From NCBI RefSeq assembly GCF_014805625.2, contig NW_023998630.1:1473102-1537101 (forward strand): a stretch of DNA of 64,000 nucleotides, in the 5' to 3' direction. The notes under the pieces are model-generated. The model saw nothing but the letters and a program-made list of their open reading frames with translations, was not told where the DNA came from and searched no databases. The translations under genes were made by a program, and so were the position numbers. This document shows positions 26,015 through 36,495 of the stretch, piece after piece. Numbering within the stretch: the first letter of the stretch is position 1; each line of letters begins with the position of its first letter. Origin of the DNA: Glossina fuscipes (Eukaryota > Arthropoda > Insecta > Diptera > Glossinidae).

Positions 26015-26720
26015 CAATGATCCAGTAAGCTGTTTGTTAATAAATTCGTCTTTTCTCATCTATTTTCTTCTTTGGTTCACTATTACGCTGTCATCACATT
26101 TGTTAATCTCACTTCATCCATTCTTTCTTGGCAAAATTAATAAATGTATATTCTAAATCGATTAAATAACTCATATTACTAGGATAACCGTCACTCAAAA
26201 GAAAGCGATAATTTAACTGCAAGTCGCGTTCATGTTGTGTTATTAAAAAAAGAAGGTAAACATATTCTTTTTGAAACCTCTCGTAATATATACCGCAATG
26301 CTTTGAACTGATTATTTCATACCCATCCATATCCATTTTGATCGGTGAAATTTCTAGAGACTCGTACATTTATCCTGTAGTCATTTCCAATAAGTAACAG
26401 CACCTCGATGTACACCAATGCATTCACTTACCACGCGCGAAGGGAATATCCGCTTTTAATAAACACAAAAAAATTTTTTCATTTAACCTATGAAAGTTAG
26501 AACGCTCCGTCCAATAATAAAACTAGTTGTTGCACGTTAAGATCCTTGAAACAAATCGAAACCGTAAAGGGCGGATATAATACGAAAATATTTCATATTC
26601 GTATGGTGAATCCGTTTAGCTTTTGACCTTTCCGAGTTGGTGTATTTTTTTTAAAGCTCTACCATCGCTTTAATGAACGTGGCTGATTTGCTTCATTCCT
26701 GATAGCTCTGGCTTTCAGTC
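26015..26720. other. No recognised feature between two transposons
   Basis: Holds an 86-codon minus-strand frame (26109-26369) with an ordinary-looking but unrecognised protein sequence. There are no terminal repeats or motifs. It could be host sequence or a fragment of another element. Confidence 0.4.
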
Positions 26721-26763
26721 ATTTATTTATTTATTTACTTATTTATTTATTTACCTATTTATA
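26721..26763. repeat. (ATTT)n simple-repeat tail of the LINE
   Basis: On the minus strand this reads as (TAAA)n-type repeats directly downstream of the LINE coding remnants. Several non-LTR lineages end in a short tandem repeat. It is taken as the 3' end for that reason. Confidence 0.65.
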
Positions 26764-27089
26764 CATGAAATTCAACTAAAGAAAATTACAGTCGAATTTG
26801 TTTTAAAGACTAGTGTACAATAAAAAGGAAGAAAAAAAGAAGAATAATCATAACAAAGTAAGTTACAAATAAATTAAAAAGTTAAAAATAATAATTCATG
26901 TATAAACAAATAAAAAGAGAGAGAGAAAAAAACAAAAAATAAAAAAAAGCATGTACACAGTTAGCACAGAAGTACACCCGCAACAAGAACAGATCCAGGT
27001 TGTAAGTGAACCCCTAAACCATTGCAAACATGCATAAGCTTAGCAACCAACACGTTAACAACATAATATTATTTTAAATAAAAGATGAG

Positions 27090-27412
27090 ATATTGAGAAT
27101 GGAAAGTTAGTTTAACTACGACGTACGTAAATCGCGCATATTAAGCACAGTTGCTTTAATAGACTTTGAAGAATCCAATAATGAGAACAAAGATAAAGTG
27201 CCTAGAGAAGCGGGTAGGGACATTAAAGCTTATCTCCCCAAGTAATGCGGGCGAGTCAATAGTACCATTTGTTACTTTGATTAAGAAGGAAATCCAAAGA
27301 ACAAATCTACGTTTCTCAAATGACGGGAGGATAATAGAAGCAACCTAATTTCATAATTCCTAAGGGCAAATAACAAGAATTGCTTCTAACAGATTCAATT
27401 GAATCTACATAT
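27090..27412 (-). pseudogene. LINE ORF2 C-terminal segment
   Basis: Between about 27275 and 27175 (minus) the frame reads NGTIDSPALLGEISFNVPTR and continues SRHFIFV. This is the conserved block found after the reverse transcriptase in Jockey/CR1-type ORF2 proteins (NG..DSP.LL..I...VP.R..R). Just inside the insertion boundary the sequence reads DSIESV, the usual partner of the VWSP.Y...IE.VQ motif, whose first half (VVWSSSYR) lies on the far side of the inserted transposon near 29225-29245. The segment between has stops and a frameshift. Confidence 0.8.
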
Positions 27413-27449
27413 GAGCCGTTTATTTTGAAAGTAGTTCAAGTCCATTTTT
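27413..27449. repeat. Left terminal inverted repeat of the nested transposon
   Basis: Begins GAGCCGTTTATTTTGAAAGT; 35 of 37 positions match the complement of 29182-29218. Confidence 0.9.
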
Positions 27450-27564
27450 TCTTATATTGAGATATTTAAGGGTTTGCGTTTGAATTGTTCAAAAATATTG
27501 TTAACTGGTATTAAGTTGTTTTTATGGCTTTGTGACCTTAAACATGCTGTGTTTCAGAGCCTAA

Positions 27565-27588
27565 AATGGACTTAAACCACTTTCAAAG
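27565..27588. repeat. Subterminal copy of the TIR core motif
   Basis: AATGGACTTAAACCACTTTC matches the inner part of the right terminal repeat (ATGGACTTGAACCACTTTC) with one change. A weaker copy lies at 29018-29037. Candidate transposase-binding sites. Confidence 0.7.
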
Positions 27589-27711
27589 TTAATAAAATGA
27601 CTTTTTTGCTTGTGAAAAGGAATAAGTCCACTTTGTGTTCTTTGTTTAATATTATTATAAGTTAATTTTTCCTTTTTTTTAGATTTATTTATTAGAAAAT
27701 TAAACTAACAT

Positions 27712-28910
27712 TCATTTATTAAGGATAATATAAAAGAATTGCCATATTATATGTCCCCCATTTAAATTATGTATGAGGTTGTTAAAATATTCATTGTGCA
27801 TAGATGGTATAAACCTTAGTAACTCCATCATATTCTTATGCTTAGGGGTTGAAATGGGACGTACATTTTTGTATAATGGTGTTAATTTTATTTTGTTGAA
27901 ATTTCTTAGTCTTCCCCGGCAAGGTAATATTTTGAACTGTGTATCCATTTCCATTGATTCTTTATGAAACATTTTATAGGGTTCACTTTTTATAAATCGC
28001 ATCCAACATATTCTTAGCCAATTTACAGGTTCGCCACTAGTATTTTTTAATATTTTATGAATCGCTTCTTCCAGAGGTTTTGTAGAAAAACAATTTTCAC
28101 GTTTCATTTTAGTTAATAAAAATTTGTTACTCTTTCGACATGTTTTTATGGTTTCATAATATTACTGGGGGACAAACATTAAATTATTTTTCCTCAAAGC
28201 CATTTCTATCACATCAAAATCACTATCATTTGGCAAAAATGAATGTCCTGGTAGAAAACACTTATGGTCAATAATATCTGCATTATTTTCTGCCGATTGC
28301 ACAATTTTCAACCATGTTACTGCCAATTTTATATTCCTGTTCTGCCCAGTGCACATATCGTTTTAAGCTATGATATGTTTCTGATTTCTAGATTTTTGAG
28401 GTGTTTTAATATACAAGATACTACTTCTTGAGACCCTCTCGATGCCACAGTTTCATCCCAGGCATATATGTATACCTAGGTTGAGAATGTACATGTTACG
28501 TTTGTAATAGACGATGGAAACAGACAATTCTGGAAAAGGTAACCTTTGCGATTTCCCAAGCGTTTACGTTGCACAATATGCTGTTCGGTAGCCATGTAAA
28601 TATAAGTCTTGTTTATTGAAATTCTCCAAATTCCAAAAGTTATCAAAAATATTTTTTCTTTCTTCTACATTAATCAGGTTTATGCAATTCTTTAAACAAT
28701 GGCAGTCTTTGTCTTGGAATATTTTTTCCCGAATAATTTTTCCAGCTGCAGTGTAATATTTCTTTCCTTTATTCCTATAAGATTTTCTTAATTTTTGAGC
28801 GTATTTATCATCATTTCTTTCTGGTAACTCATTCACTTTTAGAGAATTTCTGCTGAAATTACATGGCACTCCATCATCATCATCTGATGATAAATAATTT
28901 TCTACGATTC
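27712..28910 (-). pseudogene. Broken DDE-type transposase of the nested transposon
   Basis: Three blocks in different frames, read on the minus strand. Block 1 (about 28910-28564): acidic SSDDDDG, then a basic Lys/Arg-rich segment (KLRKSYRNKGKKYY) and DCHCLKNC followed by ERKNIFDNFWNL. Block 2 (about 28460-28162): WDETVASRGSQEVVSC, then a stop and frame change, then D.CTGQNRN (Asp codon at 28357-28359) and FLPGHSFLPNDSDF.VIE. Block 3 (28107-27712): W.R..W.RFIKSEP and a Lys-rich end. The D.C.GQN and GHSFLPND.DF blocks are what I recall from a widespread insect/cnidarian transposon-encoded DDE family. At least three frame disruptions make it non-functional. Confidence 0.75.
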
Positions 28911-29181
28911 TCGAATTTTACAGCTTCGTAGTGAGTTTTATTGCTGTACTGTGCAATAATGCATTTTTTCGGAATTTTGGAACATAAGACATTCCATATC
29001 AAAATTATTTCTTTCAGTGGACTTAAACCAGTTTGAAAATAAATTTTACGCATTTCGTTAGCTAGCTAATTTTGAAGTGCCCCAAATCATAGCGATTTTA
29101 ATAATACTAGATTTAAATTGTTTGTAAAAAAAAAGATTATATAGGATTGCGATTATTGTCATCATTAGCTAAATTTTTTTT

Positions 29182-29218
29182 AAAAATGGACTTGAACCAC
29201 TTTCAAAACAAACGGCTC
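29182..29218. repeat. Right terminal inverted repeat of the nested transposon
   Basis: Ends ...CAAAACAAACGGCTC, the complement of the left repeat with two differences. Confidence 0.9.
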
Positions 29219-29222
29219 ATAT

Positions 29223-30390
29223 CATCTGTATGAAGAAGACCAAACAACAGAGGCATACTCATTTATAGCTCTAACCAAACACATGTACAGCCTTTTCGTA
29301 ATATAAGGATCACCAAGCTCTTTGGACCACGCGCGGATCTAGCTTTGCTTAACAAGAGCAAATTAAAACGTAACGTTTGGTCAAATAGAACGCCTAAATC
29401 TGTGAACGAATCGACGTCCTCCAACTTGTGCGAATCGATGAAATACTGAGTAATGAACGACTTCCTTCTTGAGAAAGAAAGCTTCTTACATTTATTTAGA
29501 TTTATTTTCATAAGATTCAAAGAGCACCACGCAACCAAATTATTCAAGTCACTTTGAAGGTATTGTGATTGCGATTCTAGAGAAAAGGAAGAAAACAGTT
29601 TTAAATCATCAGCGTACATCAAGATCTGACTGGAATTAATCACCGATGGGAGATCATTAATGTATAAACTGAATAATATGAGACCCAAGTGGCTGCCTTG
29701 AGGTACCGCGGACGTCACGGGGAATTCATCTGAGGTGATGAAGTTAAAACAAAACCCTGAATGATCTACTGTGTAGATAAGAGCTCATCCATTTTACTAA
29801 ATAGAAAGGGAAGACCGAGGGTTTGAGTTTAAAAGTCAGTAAGTTAGGGTTAACCAAATCAAACGCTTTGCTTAAATCAGTGTGCATTACATCTGTGCGA
29901 GAGCCACTAAAAAAAGCCTTGAAAACATGACAAGTAAACTCTAACAAAATGGCGACGGTAGATGTTCCTTTCCGAAAGCCATGCTGGTGTGGAGAAATAC
30001 ACGAATTAATGCCAAAATCGAAATGCTGAGTCACAATACGCTCGAACAGCTTGGGCAAGACACTCAACTTGGCTATGCCTTTGTAGTTCTCAACGCGTTG
30101 TCTACTTCCACTTTTGTGAAAAGGAATAAGGAAAGTACTCTCCCAACACAAAGGGAAAACACCTAAATTCAAGGACTGGTTAAAAAACTTTGAGATAACG
30201 CCACATAACTCGACAGCGCAAGATGTAAGTACACATGATGTAATTTCATCAGGTCCAGGCGCACAACTACATTTTAGAAAGCTCAGCCTTTTAAAAACGC
30301 CATTTTCAGAAATAACGAAATTGGGAATTGCAACCAAATTAGTTACAGGATATGGGTAGTTTGCTGATAAATCGGAATTAGCAGTCAAAA
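29223..30390 (-). pseudogene. LINE reverse transcriptase domain (ORF2), frameshifted
   Basis: The N-terminal half (30388-29744) contains CAPGPDEI, the palm motif TDLSKAFD near residue 170 of its frame, and HQHGFRKGTST. A frameshift near 29740 moves to the second frame, where VPQGSHLG..LFSLYINDLP, the catalytic YADD (29605-29616) and DSFTDLGVLFD follow in the usual order. A further frame change near 29300 leads to YMCLVRAINEYASVVW, and the copy is then cut by the nested transposon. It copied the element's own RNA into DNA at target sites. Breaks rule out activity. The order and motifs are diagnostic of non-LTR RT; clade assignment is not attempted. Confidence 0.92.
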
Positions 30391-30560
30391 AGTTTCGTCG
30401 GAAACATTCAGCAAAGAGCTTTGAAATGTCAAACTCATCCAGGAATCAGAGCCATTAAAAGAAACATGCGAAGGATGTATGGAAATTTTTATTTTTGAGT
30501 TAACAAATTTATAAAAGTATTTAGGATTAGCAATACAATATTGATTTTATGAAATTCATA
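30391..30560 (-). other. LINE linker between endonuclease and reverse transcriptase
   Basis: Short region between the recognisable endonuclease and RT frames; degraded, no open frame of note. Confidence 0.5.
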
Positions 30561-31260
30561 ATATTTAAAAAAGTTCTATTTGGAACAGTTCAACGAACCA
30601 TCATATTTGAAATGAAAGGAAATGCACATAGCTGGATGATACGGATCCTCGGGTAAACTAAAAGTTGGACAACAATTTACACTAATCTCAGGAAAATTTG
30701 TAAAACAAAGATCAAGCAGTCTACCATTACAATTAGGGGTACGATTATATTGACCCAAATTATGATCAAACAATTAACTAAAGAACACAACAGCCCTATC
30801 AGACGTTGAAGTAGGAACCAAACAGCCAGAATTATCAGTGTTACACCAAGTGACTTGAGGCAAATTGAAGTCACCCAATGCAACGACCAAATCGGTGGGT
30901 CTAGACTGCTTGACCATTACACAGATGAGGGCAGTCTGTTTCTTATATATTGAGATTTCAGAATTTGGAAGAACATAGGAGCAGGTTATAAATAGGTGTG
31001 TATTAGGCATATTCGCTCGCTAAAATTCCACCTTAGGTGTAGTAGGAAATTCAATTGAATAGGACTGACACAGATATGGCAATTAATACATCGCCATCAA
31101 TGTGATTCAATCGATCATTTCTGAAAACGTGGAAAGAATTGTGAAAAAGTTCCGACGAATGCAGAGCAGGTTTTAACCAAGTTTCAGTGAAGGCCAAACA
31201 GGCAAACTCCGTGCTCAGTGAACTTGGGAAAGTAGAACGAATTTTTGAATTTGAATTAAG
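30560..31260 (-). pseudogene. LINE endonuclease domain (ORF2 N-terminus), broken
   Basis: The frame that opens directly after the ORF1 stop reads NSNSKIRSTFPSSLSTEF and then LAFTETWL (ETWL codons near 31180), the first metal-binding motif of the apurinic-type LINE endonuclease. After a frameshift come GDFNLPQVTW (about 30875-30850) and NGRLLDLCFTN, then SLPEDPYHPA, where the usual final S-D-H catalytic motif is altered. It nicked target DNA to prime reverse transcription. At least two frame changes are present. Confidence 0.85.
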
Positions 31261-31990
31261 GGCCTAACATTTTGATAAATGAGCGATAATGATCCTGAAG
31301 AAACACGTAGTTTTTAAAAGGCGACAGGACTACTGCATTAGTATTACGGGGTCGCTCACGAGGGACAAATTCCTTAATTAAGGATCCAACTGGCCACAAT
31401 GGTTTATTTAACAACAAATCAATGTTTTCAGTCGGAACTAGCATTTTAAGAGAAGAGATTGCCCTAGATTGAAAAGGAGTCAATTTGAAAATGCTAAAAC
31501 GCTTTAAATTGACAGATGGGACTTTCGCCGCCAGATAACTTTTTATGTTATCCACAGATGTATCAGGTGCCAGTCTTGACACAAATATTGCTTTTCTGGG
31601 AGGAACTGCCTTCAAGCAAATGTTATCTATACTAGGAGTAGTAGGGTTCACGGGTGGGGAGTTTTGGGTTGGGGAGAATATAGAAGGGATAACCTCACTT
31701 GCACGACCGCCTTGTGCGACGTGCGCAGTTTGGCGACCAGCGTTCAAATTCGAAGGGGGAGAGCACGTTTTATTATTCTCATTATTAGATTTAGGTGATG
31801 ACGCCTGAGTACATTGAGTGACGCCGATGGGAGGAGATACCCTTGCCAGCATAGCTTAAACCAGAGGAACTTCCCTGCTCATTTGTAACATCTTTGTTAC
31901 CGACCGACTCAACAGTATCAGAAACGCTAACGTTCTTTGTAGACTGAAACCATGTTGAAAGCAATGCCAAGTTTTTTGTTTGCGCGTTTC
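31256..31990 (-). pseudogene. LINE ORF1-like protein, frameshifted
   Basis: The main frame (31852-31256, 198 codons) has a Pro/Ser/Asn-rich N-terminal part and a folded-looking C-terminal part beginning IFVSRLAPDTSVDNIKSYL, and it ends just where ORF2 opens. Upstream, in another frame, the sequence continues as STKNVSVSDTVESVGNK...GLSYAGK (about 31955-31855), so the true ORF1 is longer and has a frameshift near 31850. The likely role is nucleic-acid binding in the retrotransposition particle. No zinc knuckle or PHD finger is visible in what remains. Confidence 0.7.
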
Positions 31991-32065
31991 TGAGACACTT
32001 TTTACTTCAAGATAGACTTCTCTCGACGACTCCCTTTTCCATGCTGATTGATAAGTTAAATTCAA

Positions 32066-33285
32066 TATTATTGTATTGCTATATTCATTGGGTTATATGT
32101 GAGAGTGAAGTGAAAGTCGGCGTAAATAGCTACTGTTTTAACTTTCACACATTCACGTCTTCATCAAATTTAGCTAAATATGACGACGATTTATAGAGTT
32201 TCCGCGATCTATCATCTAACGGTTCTTCTATTTTCAAGCCGTTGACTTCTAAAAGTTGAAAAGTAAAATTTTTTTGCTTAGTAGTTATATTTATAGTGAC
32301 TTTTTTGTGGGGTTCAAAACATTCGCCCCCGATTTATTTAGAGAACTACTATTAAAAGCATAACGAATTGTCTATACATTATATGTTGGTTTTCGCTCCA
32401 AAATCTAAAAATGGAGTAACTATCATTAAAAATTGTTCTTGCCTAGAAGTAGGGTTTGTTATGGTCAACTCTGTAGAAATCTTCATCATTGTGATGAGCT
32501 AGATGTCTCGTCCTTTGCTGGCTTTTGTGTTGTATTAAATGCTGTCCTTTGTTCAACGATCTGGAAGATCTATGATTGCCAGAGGTCAAGAGACGGGGTG
32601 GGTTTTAGCCAACCACAATAAGCCATCTCATTAATTGTACGATCCTTAAGACCATCTTGTTGGAACGATGGTTGGATTTTAATATAAGCCTATGTGCTCT
32701 CATCCCTATCATATGATTAACTAATTTTGGTGCTGTGTGTGTCTTGTTGAAGTTAACTAAACTTGTTAATTTTTATACACTTAAATTTTGAAGAGAATAA
32801 ATAAAAAGAACAAAAAAGGGAAAAGTAAAAAATTTAAATAAATAAAATAAAAGAGATCTAACATAGGAGCGAGCCCGCAACTCATATATATTGGAATAGA
32901 AAGTGCAAACGTCAACTGACCTTAACAATAGCGTTAGATTATGTTAAAGAATCATAATGCGGATACTGCGTGATCGTCTGTGTGCTTCTGTAACACTTTT
33001 GATAGACTTCCTTCTCTCCCGTTCACAAAAGTTTAGAAATCACTGCATTCACTGGAATTTGTTGCATAGGGGAATAAAGTAATAACAAATGGGCGCATAA
33101 AAAATTCTGAAGCATCGAAATATTTTTTAATATATATATATAAACGGAAGCACAGCCATTTGAAAGTGTAGGCGTTTGTTTTTTATAAGCAAATCTAACT
33201 GATTTTGATTACTCTAATCAAACCTTTTGAATAGCAACAATTAACTTCGTCTTTTAAATTGTACACAAAGTCATACAAGCCAACA
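32066..33285. other. No gene recognised
   Basis: AT-rich. The short frame at 32433-32621 has no motif. Some of the first part may be degraded 5' LINE sequence. Confidence 0.5.
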
Positions 33286-33289
33286 AATA

Positions 33290-34115
33290 AGAAAATTATA
33301 TTCGGTAGTGACCGAATCTTTTATACCATCATTGTTGACCACAAAAAAAGACTAAAGGAGTGAAAAAACAAAATTCTCATGCTCTGTAATATAGAGTGGA
33401 TGCAACTGATTTCTTATATATTCAAAATAATACTTTTTATCACGCAGACATGCGCTGTAGGTGTGTCCTTTGTAAAGTTTGCGTCAATTCCAAATTTGTC
33501 GACGATATCTTCATTCGCTAACGGGATAATGTTTAACACAAATACTACAGTTGTGCAAACCGACAGGTGGACAGACGAACAGACAGACATGTTTAGGTAC
33601 ATTCCTAATTTGCAACTGGTCAAGACTTATAGGGTTTCTGAAGCTTATTTCTACGCGTTATAAAAGCACTGAAAAAACAATTCCATTATGATACACTGTA
33701 ATATTGGGTAGGCGTGCTCAATTTTTTCCATTTTTGTAGACGAATGCTACAGCATTGCTCATAGAATATGCCTTCAAATTTTGGTACATTTGGTTGTTAT
33801 AGTTTATGAGTAATGAGTAAAAGCCAATTTTTTATTCCTTGTGAAAAACAGAGGTGTTCTCAGTTTTCGTGGTGCTGTGGGCGTGTCCTTCGACCGATTT
33901 GGCTTATTATTAATACAAATATGCAATCAAGAACTTCCAACGTTTCTGCTAAATTTAAAATGACCTTGCACAGACGGACAGACGGCAAAAGCTTAAATTG
34001 ATTTAGAATTTAATGCTGCTCAAGAACATGTATACATTTCGGGGTCTCTGATGCTTTCTTCTCGGCGTTGCAAACGTTTTACCAAAATGAATATGCCTTT
34101 CATCCTTCGGTTCAT
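33290..34115 (-). repeat. Hairpin-ended dispersed repeat (copy 4), near full length
   Basis: Reverse orientation. The 3' hairpin TTCGG(TAGTGA)CCGAA is intact at 33301-33316. The body then runs through the shared landmarks in reverse order (CTAACGGGATAAT, GACAGACGAACAG, CGCGTTATAAAAGC, GTAGACGAATGC, ATGAGTAATGAG, GGGCGTGTCCTTCGACCG, GACGGACAGACGG, GTTGCAAACGTTTTACC). The 5' hairpin end at about 34100-34115 is degraded. Visibly close to the 24.1-kb copy through the middle. Confidence 0.8.
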
Positions 34116-35288
34116 TTTTTTACTCAACATCTAATAGTTCACTCACATCAAAGAAGCAGATTCTTCCTCGTCTTTCGGCTTGCAAGCGGTTCTGTACATA
34201 GCGCTCATTGTCGTACCGTAAGCAGGGATGACTTTTGATTTCCTTAGTATGTATTATGCAGTAATCAGTTGTTTACGAAGGATTTTCAGCACTTTTTTTT
34301 TTTAAAAATAGTACGCGACGATATTATAAAGAGACACACCGCTAGAGAAGATTCATATTAGTTTTTATTAAAATTTTGTACTTTTCTATCGAGTTAAAAT
34401 TTTCTATTTCATATTACGCATATACGTTATTAACTAGTTAGTACGAGCTTTTCCGCAATAAGTTTGCAATTGCAGTACAATAAGCTGAAACATACGGTTT
34501 CGTCAGAGATCATTGGTCAGTACATAGTTTCACAGAGGAGTATTCTTAATAAACTGCGGCGCACGCACTGCATTGTGCTCTATTGTTAAATCCATTACAC
34601 AAAATTGAAAAAAACAATTGAAATTTGGCGAGGGTTGATAGTTTCAGGTTAGATTTATAACTAGATGTGATCCGATAAGGGTCTTGAGCGAAACGTTTGA
34701 AAAAGTCAAAAAAGACTTACTTATAAATACGGTATTGAACACCTTTGGAATTCTAGCAGTCAGTCCAAAAAAAGTTTTTTTTTTTAATAGGTAAGTGCTC
34801 CAAGTGATTTGCTGTCAAAATGAATCTATGATATTCAATCACGTGTATGTATGGTCCATATTTTAATTTTTTCTCAAAAATACATACACACGTATATATA
34901 TACACGTAAAGAATGTGAAGGACGCAACGCGTTCTTCTGTGTTACAAATGCAATGATCACCGTAGTATTCTTGGGCCTTTTACTGGCAGATATGAGATTT
35001 CATAAAATATGTAAAATCTAGGAAAGCTATAGCAAATAAAAAGTAAGAAGAAAAGAAAAATAAAATGCAATAAAAAATAAAAACTTAAATACATTTTCGA
35101 TGACATTTGATATTTGGAAATTGCTGTGACAAATAATTTTTTTTTTGCTCAATTTTTATTTAATTGTGCTTAATTGAATTTTACCAAAAAAGCTCATTTC
35201 AATGGATTTAGTATTTATTATTTGTTGTTCTTGCTGTTGTTCGAATTATATGCGACAAAACAAACGTAATGCAGATAATTCCATTTTC

Positions 35289-35311
35289 TTTCTCTCTCTC
35301 TCTCTCTCTCT
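35289..35311. repeat. (CT)n microsatellite
   Basis: Uninterrupted ct/tc dinucleotides. Confidence 0.9.
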
Positions 35312-36474
35312 TTTTATTGCTAAATAATTGCAAAAACCATAAAGAAAGATTGTTGTTATTGTTTGGGAAAACGTATTAAATTACCACATGCTCAGGTTTG
35401 AATGTTTTAGTATATACTATATTTATACGATCGATACAATATAGCAAAAGTTATTGCAAAATTGCAAACTAATAAATTTTAATCACTCTTGTAAATAAAT
35501 ATTCTAATAACGTTTAACAGAAATGCAAGACGCAGCTGCTTCGGTAACGGCAGTAACAATAATAACAAAAAATATATTAACAAATGAGACAAAAATTATA
35601 TTCAGTTCTGAACGAATAGATCACATTTATCATCTTTGATGAGCTTAGTCGATGTTTTTGCAGACCCTGTAGGTTCACTCAGCGAATATCGTTGGTCTGT
35701 TGTAGCTGTAAGTAGGGCGCAATAAACTGAATAAATGGAGACAGAAATTTTCTTAATTTAGATTAGCATTATCGTTAGCGTGGGCTTTGATGGATTTTCT
35801 CATTTTCAATATCAACGTGCATGCAAGATTTTCTAACGCTTGACCTAAATTCGAAATTCGGGTTAATGGTGTGAAATTTAGGTAAATGGAATTGCTTATA
35901 ACTTTCTTCTCCGAAGGAAATTCAATTTCATTTATATGTGTGTGTGTAATACCAGCTTCCATTTGACTTTGCAATGGTAAATTTGCACTTTTTTTTGCGA
36001 TTAGAATCCTCTGTTTATACAGGAGCGAGCTGTTTTATTTCATAGCGATGTCAAGTAGTCAATACCTAAATGCTCTCTTTTCTGATCAGTTTTCATTTTT
36101 AACAACAAAAGAATGATGAGAAACATGTCTGCAACGCGATAGGCCAGTCGAAATTTAATCTATGTTGCTATGTTGACGACCACTTAAATATCTAAGATGC
36201 CAAATACATGATATAGTCTTCTCACAAAACCTACTATTCTTTTATTTAACAGATGTAAATTTTATTTTTATTCTTGTTTGCTCTAATACTCTTTGGCAGG
36301 CTTGAAATTAATACACTTTTGCATCAACTTGAATGTTCCCACACACAGCATGCATGTACACAATATTGAACGGAAAAATAATAAATCTTACTTGTCGCGC
36401 CAACTGCAAAATTCTTTCAAATCAAGCTATCTTTACTACAAGAATTATTTTCGGTTCCAAATGTGTTATCGCCA

Positions 36475-36495
36475 ATAATAATAATAATAATAATA
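36475..36495. repeat. (TAA)n microsatellite
   Basis: Seven tandem ata/taa units. Confidence 0.85.

Larger units (their letters stand above)
27413..29218 (-). mobile_element. TIR DNA transposon nested in the LINE, ATAT target duplication (Sola-like?)
   Basis: Terminal inverted repeats of about 37 bp (27413-27449 and 29182-29218) start GAGCCGTTT and differ at two positions. The element is flanked by ATAT on both sides (27409-27412 and 29219-29222), and LINE ORF2 coding sequence resumes across the junction, which confirms the boundaries. It carries a degraded minus-strand transposase. A 4-bp duplication is known for the Sola superfamily, and the protein motifs resemble a TE-borne DDE family common in insects and cnidarians. 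The Sola assignment is from memory and tentative. Confidence 0.88.
26721..32065 (-). mobile_element. Non-LTR (LINE) retrotransposon, decayed, interrupted by a DNA transposon
   Basis: In transcription order on the minus strand: ORF1-like protein (about 31990-31256), endonuclease with ETWL and GDFNLP (31250-30576), reverse transcriptase with TDLSKAFD and YADD (30388-29263), the conserved post-RT block (about 27412-27100), then a simple-repeat tail (26763-26721). Without the 1.8-kb insertion at 27413-29218 the element is about 3.5 kb. Frameshifts and stops are frequent, so it is inactive. The domain set fits the CR1/Jockey-type LINE group; I cannot assign the clade. The 5' limit is uncertain because the start of ORF1 is degraded or truncated. 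Confidence 0.88.
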
